64,000 nt of DNA from positions 1 through 64,000 of the forward strand of contig DAHXNO010000066.1 in NCBI GenBank assembly GCA_027365345.1, given 5' to 3'. The stretch comes from Granulicella sp. (GTDB lineage: Bacteria > Acidobacteriota > Terriglobia > Terriglobales > Acidobacteriaceae). Position 1 is the first letter of the stretch. Every line of letters begins with the position of its first letter. A program made the translations under genes and the position numbers. Shown piece by piece: positions 1 through 8,700 of the stretch. The notes beneath the pieces are model-generated. The model worked only from the letters and a program-made list of their open reading frames with translations. It was not told where the DNA came from and searched no databases.

Positions 1-47
1 GGCTGGTCCTCCGCTTCGCCCCTCCGGGGCTACGCTACGGACCAGCC
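1..47. repeat. Inverted repeat at window start
   Basis: Bases 1-9 (ggctggtcc) are the exact reverse complement of bases 39-47, with a GC-rich spacer containing ccgcttcg and ctacgctacgg. It can fold as a long hairpin and may be a dispersed intergenic palindromic element or a terminator of a gene left of the window. No gene can be supported in 48-290. Confidence 0.4.
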
Positions 48-290
48 AGCTTCAACGGCACAGACAGAAGAACTAAGAAGTCCTAACGACAATCGGGAAT
101 TTTGGTTGTCGTTGACCGGAACAAAAGGTTGACGCCAGACAGAGGTGAGAGGTGCGGCCTTGCTGTTCGTGCAACCGTTACACTTATCCCTCCGCCCTCC
201 GTGTTCTTCTTCGCCCAAGCGAACTACGGACACTGCGCCACAGCAGGGAGAGATCGAGATTGCGTAAAGTACCTACAAGGAGAGTGAGGG

Positions 291-2036
291 ATGAGAAGAC
301 TGCACTGGTGCTGTTTGATGGTGTCTGCGTTGCTTTGGCTTGAGCTGGGGAACGTTTGCATTGCCGGGGCGGAGCAGGCTACGAACCCGTTTGGGCCGAA
401 TGTGATTGTGCTGAGTCCGGAGCGCAGTTCCACCGCCATGCAGGCGGAGGTAGACCGCATTTACGCGCAACAGGAGCACAGCGAGTTCGGCCCGGGGCGC
501 TATGCCATTCTGCTGATGCCGGGCTCGTATCACCTGAACATCCCGGTGGGGTTCTATACGCAAGTGCTGGGGCTGGGCCTGACGCCGGAGGCGGTGCGCG
601 TCTCTGGCGATGTACACGCCGACGCTTCGCTGCCGCACAATAACGCCACCTGCACTTTCTGGCGCTCCGCCGAGGGCTTTACGGTTGTGCCTTCTACGGG
701 CACGATGCAGTGGGCCGTCTCGCAGGGGGTTGCGCTGCGCCGCATGCACATTGCGGGCAATCTGGTGCTGGACCAGAACCACGGCTGGGCCTCCGGCGGT
801 TGGCTCTCTGACAGCGTGATCGACGGAACGGTGGACTCCGGGACGCAGCAGCAGTGGATCTCACGCAACGTCGATTGGAAGAACTGGACGGGATCCAACT
901 GGAATATGGTGTTTGTGGGCGTGAACCATCCGCCCGCCGGAGCATGGCCGAAGCCGCCTTACACGGTGGTGGGCACGACTCCTGTGATCCGTGAGAAGCC
1001 GTTTCTGGTGTATGCCGCCGGCTCCTGGGAGGTGATGGTTCCGGGGCTGGAACACAACAGCTCTGGAGCGACCTGGCGCAATGGGTCTGCGCCAGCCGCC
1101 AAGGGCGTGCCGTTGTCGAGATTCTATGTGGCGCACGCGGATACGGACACAGCGGCGACGCTGAACGCCGCGCTGGAGCAAGGCAAAAACCTGTTGTTTA
1201 CGCCGGGCGTCTACGATCTGGCGAGCCCGCTGGAGGTAAAGCGCAAGGATACGATCGTCTTTGGGCTTGGTTTCGCTACGCTCCACGCGACCGGCGGCAA
1301 GCCGGCGATGCGGATTGCGGACGTAGCCGGCGTTACTGTCTCCGGGCTGCTGTTTGAGGCCGGGCTGGAGCGTTCGCCGTCGCTGCTGGAAGTTGGGGTT
1401 GCAGGCCAGCACGAACGCCATGCCGAGGACCCTATCTCCCTGCATGATGTCTTCTTCCGCGTGGGAGGAGCAGCGCCTGGCAGCGTACATGCGAATTTAA
1501 TCGTCAACGCGGACGACACGCTGATCGATAACACGTGGATATGGCGCGCCGACCACGGCATTGGCGTGGGCTGGAACCAGAATCGCAGCGATAACGGCTT
1601 GATTGTCAACGGCAACAACGTCACCGTCTATGGACTGTTTGTTGAGCACCACCAGCAGTTCCAGACGTTGTGGAATGGAAATTACGGCAGAGTGTATTTC
1701 TATCAATCGGAGATACCGTACCGTCCTCCTGCACAGGATGTTTGGAAGAGCACGCCTGAGACCGACGGGTGGGCTTCTTACAAAGTGGCGCCCAAGGTGC
1801 GCCACCACGAGGCCTGGGGGCTTGGCGTCTATAGCGTGTTCATGACGCCCCAGGTGGTTCTGACCCGGGCTATTGAGGTTCCGGATGTTCCGGGGGTGCG
1901 GTTCCACCATATGCTGACGACCGCGCTGGTGCAGAACGGCGCGATTGAGCACGTGATCAACAACACCGGCGCGACTGCCCATCCAGAGCCCAACCGCAAT
2001 ACGCCGACCGTGGCCGAGTATCCCACGACGCATTAG
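291..2036 (+). CDS. Secreted right-handed beta-helix protein (pectate-lyase-like fold)
   Basis: 581 residues. An N-terminal signal peptide spans about residues 1-26 (MRRLHWCCLMV..., ending near CIAGA). The body contains recurrent short beta-strand repeats typical of right-handed beta-helix proteins (for example VAGVTVSGLLFEAG, NADDTLIDNTWIWRADHG and NGNNVTVYGLFVEHH). Related proteins are annotated as pectate-lyase superfamily, GH55-like or 'coagulation factor 5/8 type', so an extracellular or periplasmic role on a polysaccharide is likely, but no catalytic residues can be assigned. AGGAG at 279-283 supports the ATG at 291. It is transcribed away from the mannan locus and separated from it by a minus-strand barrel gene, so it is probably not part of that operon. 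Specific substrate unknown. Confidence 0.75.
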   Translation: MRRLHWCCLMVSALLWLELGNVCIAGAEQATNPFGPNVIVLSPERSSTAMQAEVDRIYAQQEHSEFGPGRYAILLMPGSYHLNIPVGFYTQVLGLGLTPEAVRVSGDVHADASLPHNNATCTFWRSAEGFTVVPSTGTMQWAVSQGVALRRMHIAGNLVLDQNHGWASGGWLSDSVIDGTVDSGTQQQWISRNVDWKNWTGSNWNMVFVGVNHPPAGAWPKPPYTVVGTTPVIREKPFLVYAAGSWEVMVPGLEHNSSGATWRNGSAPAAKGVPLSRFYVAHADTDTAATLNAALEQGKNLLFTPGVYDLASPLEVKRKDTIVFGLGFATLHATGGKPAMRIADVAGVTVSGLLFEAGLERSPSLLEVGVAGQHERHAEDPISLHDVFFRVGGAAPGSVHANLIVNADDTLIDNTWIWRADHGIGVGWNQNRSDNGLIVNGNNVTVYGLFVEHHQQFQTLWNGNYGRVYFYQSEIPYRPPAQDVWKSTPETDGWASYKVAPKVRHHEAWGLGVYSVFMTPQVVLTRAIEVPDVPGVRFHHMLTTALVQNGAIEHVINNTGATAHPEPNRNTPTVAEYPTTH

Positions 2037-2296
2037 CCAGAGCGGCTATAGGACGAGGACTGCCCACGGCAGCAGTTCTTGGAATCTGGGCATAGAGGGA
2101 GCGCCCATTCCCACTGAAGAGCTCTTCTTCTCTCCGCTCCGAGTCCCCTTTCAGCTAAGAGCGGTGGAGAAACAGGCAGCGGAAGCCGCCCACCTGCGCG
2201 CCTTCCGCCAGCGGCTCTTGCCTCCGGTAGCGCTCGACGGCCGCCCGCTTCAAACAGGTGCGTCTTGTTTGAGAACGCGGCTTTGGGAGATCAGTC

Positions 2297-3013
2297 CTAA
2301 TCGTTACCAGCTCTCGCGGCGCCCTGAGCATGGGAAACCGCCGGGATGTGTCCAAAGTGGAAGAGCAGACCTGAACTCAGTTCAATCCCGTTCATATTGG
2401 TTCGCCCGCCCTGGACGTAGTCCAGCGAGTTCGCAACCCCAAAGTCGATATGGTCGTAGCGGTAGTCGGCCTCAAGCAGACGCCATCCAAGGCGATGGTT
2501 GAAGAACGGCAGTTGAATGTCCACGCCTCCGCCAGGCATGAGGCCAAGGCCCCAGGTGTAAGGGTTGTATCCAACGGCTCCAGGATTGTTCGGGCCAACG
2601 CCATCCACAGCGCCCACGAGGCCGTGGACAAAGGGGGTCATGTTGTGGAAGTTCCAGCGGAAGATGGGTCCGGAATAGAAGCCGTAGAAGCCGTCACCTT
2701 GACCATTCGGGTTGGCGGTAAGATTCACTTCAACGCCGACCAGCTTATTGAAGTAGTAGGCTCCGCTGCCCATGGCTCCAGCAACGACGGAGCCGAAGGT
2801 TCCACCGTAATAGCCGAAGTTCTGATTGTCGTTATCTTCAAGTTTGATCCTACTGTTCAACCAGTAGTAGGAGTATCCCGTAAACACCTCTATACGCGAG
2901 GAATCAGGGGCGCTGGGCAACGTGCTCTGCGCGCTGATGCCCATGGCTGCGAAGCTGACCGCGCATGCGCCCAGAACGAACCGGCCTATCTTGTGAAATG
3001 GATGAAAAGTCAT
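2297..3013 (-). CDS. Outer-membrane beta-barrel protein
   Basis: 238 residues with a signal peptide (about 1-29, ending GISAQS). The mature part alternates aromatic and small residues in amphipathic strands (VFTGYSYYWLN, YYGGTFGSVVAGAMG, AYYFNKLVGVEVNL, PIFRWNFHNMTPFVHGLVG), as in the small 8-stranded OmpA/OmpX-like barrels common in Acidobacteria. GGGAGGA seven bases before the ATG is a strong ribosome site. The protein ends in a soluble Ala/Gly tail rather than a terminal Phe. It is a single-gene unit downstream of nothing obvious. The function could be structural or adhesive; no enzyme motif is seen. Confidence 0.75.
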   Translation of the reverse strand: MTFHPFHKIGRFVLGACAVSFAAMGISAQSTLPSAPDSSRIEVFTGYSYYWLNSRIKLEDNDNQNFGYYGGTFGSVVAGAMGSGAYYFNKLVGVEVNLTANPNGQGDGFYGFYSGPIFRWNFHNMTPFVHGLVGAVDGVGPNNPGAVGYNPYTWGLGLMPGGGVDIQLPFFNHRLGWRLLEADYRYDHIDFGVANSLDYVQGGRTNMNGIELSSGLLFHFGHIPAVSHAQGAARAGND

Positions 3014-3130
3014 TTTGCGATCCTCCCGATCAAGCTGCTAAGTTGTATGTTTCCAGAGCGTATTTCATCATTGGTTTTGGCCTCAAGCTAAGAACCCAGC
3101 CCTGAGGGGGTGTTTGGTTGAGCTTCCGTT

Positions 3131-3199
3131 ATGAAGAAGCGGCAGAAGTGGGTGACGGATGAGCCGTTGGAGTTGATGGAGAGGTTGTTTCCCGAGTGA
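3131..3199 (+). pseudogene. Relic of an IS5/IS4-type transposase N-terminus
   Basis: A 22-codon frame (MKKRQKWVTDEPLELMERLFPE) resembles the opening helix of IS5-family transposases (typically ..KWVTDELWALIEPLLP) and then stops at TGA. No downstream transposase domain or terminal repeats are visible before the GH92 gene begins on the other strand. Either a truncated insertion-sequence fragment or a chance match. Confidence 0.35.
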
Positions 3200-3244
3200 T
3201 GCGTGAGGGAAGACAACCTTAAGCCGCGCCGAGGCGATCTCCAG

Positions 3245-5707
3245 TCAGTTGGAGGGCGATGCCCCACCTCCGTTCTGCGTATCGCCTTGGGGGGTCATGG
3301 ACGGTGGCGCGTCCTGAGGATCGCTTCCCCACTGCTGGTTGGGCGACGGCCCCATGGTTAGGACGAGCGTGGCTCCGTCTGCAATATCCGAGTAGCTGAA
3401 CCAGGGCTTATTCCATGGCCTTCCGTTCAGCGTTGCCGACTGGATGTAGATGTTCTGCGCCGAGTTGTGGTGGGCCAGGATCGTGAAGTCGTGCCCGTTG
3501 CCCATGTGGATGGTCGCCTTATTGAAGATTGGGCTGCCCATGATGTAGTCCGGCGAGGATGGATCGACCGGATAGAAGCCGAGGGCGCTCATGACATACC
3601 AGGATGACGTGGAGCCCTGGTCATCCATTCCGGGAAACGCGAAGCCGGAATAGTCGCTGCCATACATGAGCGCCAGGATCTGCCGGACGAGTTTCTGCGT
3701 CTTCCATGGCTGGCCGCCCCAATCATAAAGATAGGCTGCCTGCTGGTCGGGCTGGTTCCCCTGCACATATTGCCCGATGACGCCGGTGCAGTCCCGGCAG
3801 ATGCCCTTGGCCGTGTAGGGGGTGCTGAAGAACTGATCCAGTTTGGCGTCAAACTTCGGGCGGCCTCCGAGGAGATTGATGAGACCCTGGACATCGTGCG
3901 GAACAAGCCATAGGGTGGACCACCCGGAGGCTTCTTTCATCATGAAGTTGTAGTACGGCTCGCGAGGATCGAAGGGAGAGATCCAGTTACCGTCGGCAGT
4001 CCTGCCGCGCATGAAGCCGATGCTGGGATCAAAGACGTTCCTGTAGTTGTGGGCGCGTTTCAGAAACATCTGGTAGTCATCTTCGTTACCCAGGCGTTTG
4101 GCGTACTGCGCCATGGCATAGTCGTCCCAGCTGTATTCGAGGGTGGTTGCGACACCTGCCTTGCCGCCGGCATAAGGCGGGTCAGGGTTTCCGGGAGGAA
4201 TGAAATCCGAGATCCAACCGTTTTGCATGTACTCAGCGAGATAGGAACGGGGTCCGTTCGGGTCCATTGCATTCTTGCGCAGATATTGGTAGACGGCAGC
4301 GCGGTCGAACTTGAGCCCGCGCTCCCAATCCCCGAGGTACATGAAGACGGCGTTGTCGCCGTGGAAGGAGGTCTCCATATAGCCGGTCTCCCGCGCAGCA
4401 TCCAACTCCGAACGCAGGATATCTTCTTTTACCTTGGGCTCCAGCAGGGTGAGCAGGACGATCTGGTTGCGTCCTGTATCCCACAAGGGCACCGGCCCGT
4501 AGCGGCTATAGGTTGCCGTCTCGAGGTTTCCGTTGGGGTTATAGAACTGTTCACCTTTGTTGGCGAGAAGACGAGGACTATAGAACGAATGATAGAGGCA
4601 GGAGTACAAGAGCATCCTCTGCTCGCGGGTTCCGCCATTGACCTGGATGAGATTAAGCTTCTGCGCCCAAGCATCTTCCGCCTGGTGGCGGATCTTTTCA
4701 AAATCCCAACCTGGCTGCTCCGCTTTGAGGCGGTCTTCAGCGATCTGGAAGCTGGGCCCCGAGCCGATCTTCACGAGCACCTGTTCGCCCATGGTGGTCT
4801 GGAAGTTGAGGTAGACGCCGGCGAAGTTCCCTGAGACGGTTTGTGCTTCTGGATCGACCTGATTGCCCCCCAGCAGGGAATATCCGGGCCGCATGGGTGG
4901 ATTCTGCTTAAAGGTTCCGTAGCTGGTAAATGGCTGCGAGAACTCGGCGACAAAATAGCGATGCCCACCGCGGCTGCGTCCGCGCACTGTATGGTCATCG
5001 AGAATCTCAACAGTGCCTCCGCGACGCCCCAGGTCCATCAGGATGTGGGCTTTCTGGGAGTGTGGGAAGGTGAAGCGAAAGAGCCCTGTCCATGTGGTAA
5101 CGGTCATCTCCGCGAGGGTATGGTAGTCGTTGAGATAGACGCTGTAGTAGCCAGGGGACGACTTCTCGCGGGTTTTGTCATACACCGAGGCGCTGCGCTC
5201 CGGCGGCACGGTCCAGTCGCCTACCATTGGCATGACGTTGGGAAGCCCGTGGGCACCTCCGCTGAATCCATAGATCATCCGGTTGGGGTAGAAGTATGGC
5301 GCTCGCACGCCTGCCGGATAGCTGAGATCCAGGTTCGCGTTGATGGGGCCCAGTTCCGTGGAACTGTGAGGCAGAACTGCCGCAGGCGTGGTAAAGCCCG
5401 AATATAACTGCTCTCCGGGAGGTGGTGCGTTGCCAATTAGAATCTGCCGATCGAGGGGCGCGGTACCTACCAAACCGTTGGTATCCGCCAGCGGACTGTC
5501 ACTGCGGGCGCTCGGTTGCTGAGCCTGGGTTGCCGGTTGCAGCGAATGAGCAGCCAGCAGGACGAGAGCGAGACCAGCGATGGAGGAGCGGCGCGCTGTA
5601 ATTCGAGCCCTTCTGATAGTTTGCCGACACGCAACGCGGAGATCGCCAGCTCGACGCATGACGGGTAGACGATCGACCGTGCATGGAAATAATTGACGGA
5701 TTCGCAT
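3245..5707 (-). CDS. GH92 alpha-mannosidase, Gln at the catalytic-acid position
   Basis: 820 residues; a long basic n-region precedes a hydrophobic signal segment (about 44-62), so the protein is exported. The remainder matches the GH92 fold: an N-terminal beta-sandwich (about 90-340) and an (alpha/alpha)6 domain (about 340-800) with the hallmark GQPWKTQ (664-671), the G-M-D-D-x-G-x-x-S-S-W box with Asp695/Asp696, and GFYPVDP. Family members are calcium-dependent exo-acting alpha-mannosidases. The usual GNEP motif with catalytic-acid Glu reads GNQP here (Gln652, codon CAG, in GNQPDQQ), the substitution I recall from GH92 enzymes that cleave mannose-1-phospho-6-mannose. The ATG directly follows the TAG of the GH38 gene (TAGATG) and its AGGAG lies inside that gene, so translation is probably coupled. 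An alternative start is Met17. Confidence 0.9.
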   Translation of the reverse strand: MRIRQLFPCTVDRLPVMRRAGDLRVACRQTIRRARITARRSSIAGLALVLLAAHSLQPATQAQQPSARSDSPLADTNGLVGTAPLDRQILIGNAPPPGEQLYSGFTTPAAVLPHSSTELGPINANLDLSYPAGVRAPYFYPNRMIYGFSGGAHGLPNVMPMVGDWTVPPERSASVYDKTREKSSPGYYSVYLNDYHTLAEMTVTTWTGLFRFTFPHSQKAHILMDLGRRGGTVEILDDHTVRGRSRGGHRYFVAEFSQPFTSYGTFKQNPPMRPGYSLLGGNQVDPEAQTVSGNFAGVYLNFQTTMGEQVLVKIGSGPSFQIAEDRLKAEQPGWDFEKIRHQAEDAWAQKLNLIQVNGGTREQRMLLYSCLYHSFYSPRLLANKGEQFYNPNGNLETATYSRYGPVPLWDTGRNQIVLLTLLEPKVKEDILRSELDAARETGYMETSFHGDNAVFMYLGDWERGLKFDRAAVYQYLRKNAMDPNGPRSYLAEYMQNGWISDFIPPGNPDPPYAGGKAGVATTLEYSWDDYAMAQYAKRLGNEDDYQMFLKRAHNYRNVFDPSIGFMRGRTADGNWISPFDPREPYYNFMMKEASGWSTLWLVPHDVQGLINLLGGRPKFDAKLDQFFSTPYTAKGICRDCTGVIGQYVQGNQPDQQAAYLYDWGGQPWKTQKLVRQILALMYGSDYSGFAFPGMDDQGSTSSWYVMSALGFYPVDPSSPDYIMGSPIFNKATIHMGNGHDFTILAHHNSAQNIYIQSATLNGRPWNKPWFSYSDIADGATLVLTMGPSPNQQWGSDPQDAPPSMTPQGDTQNGGGASPSN

Positions 5708-8700
5708 CTACTTTTCTCCTGTTTCTGTCGGCACATTTTCTCCTGTTTCTGTCGGCACAAGCGTAATCGCGAATACGATTACGTTCCGGTTTTGCGGAAG
5801 GGTGAGGCTGGTGACCTGCTTGTTTGGGTCGAGCGGAAAGCTATAGGCATAAAGGTGGAATGGGTTGGGATCGACGGAGCCATCTCCCTGCAACCGATAC
5901 GGAACCTGGACGGCATCGGTCTCTCCGCGCAGGCCGCTGGAGCCGGCCCAGTCGCTGAGGCTTCGCATAAAAGGTGTTGACGTTCCATCGCTGTAGTTGA
6001 CGGTAAAGAGCTGGCGGCGCTGATCTCCTTCTACGGCGGTACCGAGCAAGCGCAGGCTTGCGAAGCTTCCCTTGGGAAGAGTGACGGTGCGGCTGGTGAC
6101 GGCATCCGGCACGCCTGCCGGCCCGAGGTTGAAGGGAACCTGATCGCCAACCTGCTGGGTTCCCAGGGTCTCCTCAGCCAGGGAGGAGCCATCGCCGTCC
6201 ATGCTCTCTTCCGAGGAGAATTTGGCGCCCTTCCGCTCGATGGCGCGTACGTTGTACACCGAGGAGAGGTTTACGGGCACCGTGTTCTTCAACACAGGCG
6301 TCACGTTGAGGGTGAGGGTTGCGCTGTGGATCAGGTTGCCCGATGTGGCCGAGATGGTAATGGTGCTAGTGGAAGGCGAAGCGTTAGCGGACGCTACGAC
6401 GGTGAGGCTGGTGCGTCCGCTTGCCGTGACCGGCTCAAAGGCCAGATGCACGTCCTGGGGAGCTCCCGACGCGCTGAGATGGACCTGCTGCTGGAAGCCC
6501 CCCATGGGCATGAGAAGGACGTGAGCGGAGTGGCTCATGCCCTGCGAGACGGATAGATCGGCGGGCGCCGAGATGGAAAAGTCCGGCGGTCCAGCATGCG
6601 GGGAGGGTAGGACGTCATAGAGCGGCTGCACGGGATGCGTAGCCGGGTTTTCCTGGGCTACGGAGATCGCCAGGATGCGAATGTGAGGATTATCGGGTAA
6701 ATCCAGGGTCCTGGCATCCGCAGGAAGGTTCATCTGGTAGCCGAAGAGATAGGAGTAGCTGTAGGCTACGTTCTTGCCGGCAGCGTCGTGATGGTGGGAG
6801 CAGTACCATGCCAGCTCGGCGCGTTTGATGAATCCGGGCTTGAGGCCGATCATCTCGCCGTAGCTGTCGCCGCCGCCTACGGAACTCCATTGGCGGTCAT
6901 CCCACTGGCCGATGAAGCCGCCCCAGTCTTCGACATCGAGTTCTTTTTTGGATGAGCCGGCCTGGAAGACGGCCTTCTGGTCGCCGTCATCGGATGCGGC
7001 CAGGATGTACACGCGGTTGAAGCCGCCCTGGGGCAGGGCGATCTTCTGGCCTTTGGTCACGATCGCATTCGGAACGTCTGTCTTGGCCGGCGCCAGCTTG
7101 AAGACGACTCCATTGAATCCAAGCTGAGCAGGGAGCATCCCTGCGGGAAGGGCGTCTCCTTTGCCATCGAAGCCAGTCTTGTCGACGGCGCCGACGTTGG
7201 TGGCAGTCGCAAGGTCATAATGCAGCGATACGGGCTGGGAACGCACCTTTGCGACGCTGGACTGTGGCGGCGTGAGACGGAGGGCGAAGGTGCGAGGCTG
7301 ATAGGCTCCGAAGGAGGTAACCAGCTCACCTTGCTTCAAATTCGCGGCTCCCAGCGGCTGCTCCTGGCCGTTGACTTCACGCGCGCTGGTGATGGGCGAG
7401 GCAAACGAGACGTGAACATCCGGCTCCGGCTTTCCATCGAGTTCGACGAGACGCAGGATATACTCGCCGCTCGCCTCGGCTCTTTTGAGGGCCATGATCC
7501 GGATGCGCGGATTGCTGAGCTTGACGAGCGAGAAGGTGCTGCCCAGCTCGCCGTTGTGTTTGGTGGCCTGAAAGGCAAGGAGCGGGTCGTTGAGACGCTC
7601 GGCCTGCCAATCGGTCTGGGCGGAACGCCATCCATCGGCGTGGCCGGAGATGCCGTAGGTAAACTCATGGTGACCGAGATCCTGCGTGCCCTGGTCCGGG
7701 TAGCCGCCCCTTGTTCCTGGCGTACGGATGAGGGTGAGGCGGATGGTGTGGTCGTTGGGCTTATCCGAGCCATTCTTGCAATCGGTCAAGATAGTGGCTC
7801 CAAACTTGCCGCTCATATCGGTGAGATCGATCCACTGGTGGGTGGCGACTTCAAAGGTTCTGGGCTGCGCCGTAGGCCGCTGGATGGTGCCGATGCCCAG
7901 GTTGTAGGTTGCCATCTGATTGGAGGCGGTCAGGGGAAAGACAGCTTTGAGATTGCGCTCCCGGGAGTTCCAGTCCACTACGTTTGCGAACTCAAGCCGT
8001 TTGCCGGCGTCACCGGCGGAGAGCTTGATGGTTTGAATAAATCGCGAGCCATCCGTGACGCGGGTTACCTGGATGGCAACCTGCACAGGGCCTGCCTCCA
8101 CGACTCGAATCTCTGCCGGACCTGAGACATACTCACGGGGAGGAGCCTGCTCCTGATCCCAGTCCATGTTCCATGCGGGCCACTGGGAGGGGTTGTCGTA
8201 GGAGAGCGCGAGGCGCGCCGGCGCAGCGAGCAACTCGCGGTTTGTCTGCTTGTCAAAGATGCTCGAAACGTCGCCATCGGCGTTCAAGCGAACGCGATAG
8301 TAGGCATTCTCCAGTTGGTCGCCGCTTACATGCAGCGTGGACTCCTGGCTGTCCGCGGCGGCTCCCGGCTGTACGTGGTAGACCGCATAGCCCACAGAGG
8401 GGACGCGGGCTTCAAAGAGCACTTTGCCATCGGCGATCTGCGCGGGCTGCACCTTGCCATCCGGCGCGACGACATGGACCTGGGCGGGCAGGCCGCCGGG
8501 GAAGTGGAGAGAAGCTTTTACGATGTCATCCCGCTGAATGTTGAGCGGGTTGAAAACGACCACGGGGACGCCTTGGCCGTCAGTGTCGAGAGCTGCTGAG
8601 ACGCCCTCTACGCCGCTCTTGAGCACATCCGCGAACTGATTGAGGGCAATGACGTCATCATTCCAGGCGAACTCATAGGCTTTGGGGGTCGCCGTACCTG

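Noticed and set aside
165-182. Possible LacI-type operator before the beta-helix gene (gcaaccgttac)
   Set aside because: It differs from the three locus operators at the central CpG and in spacing to the start, so it is probably chance.
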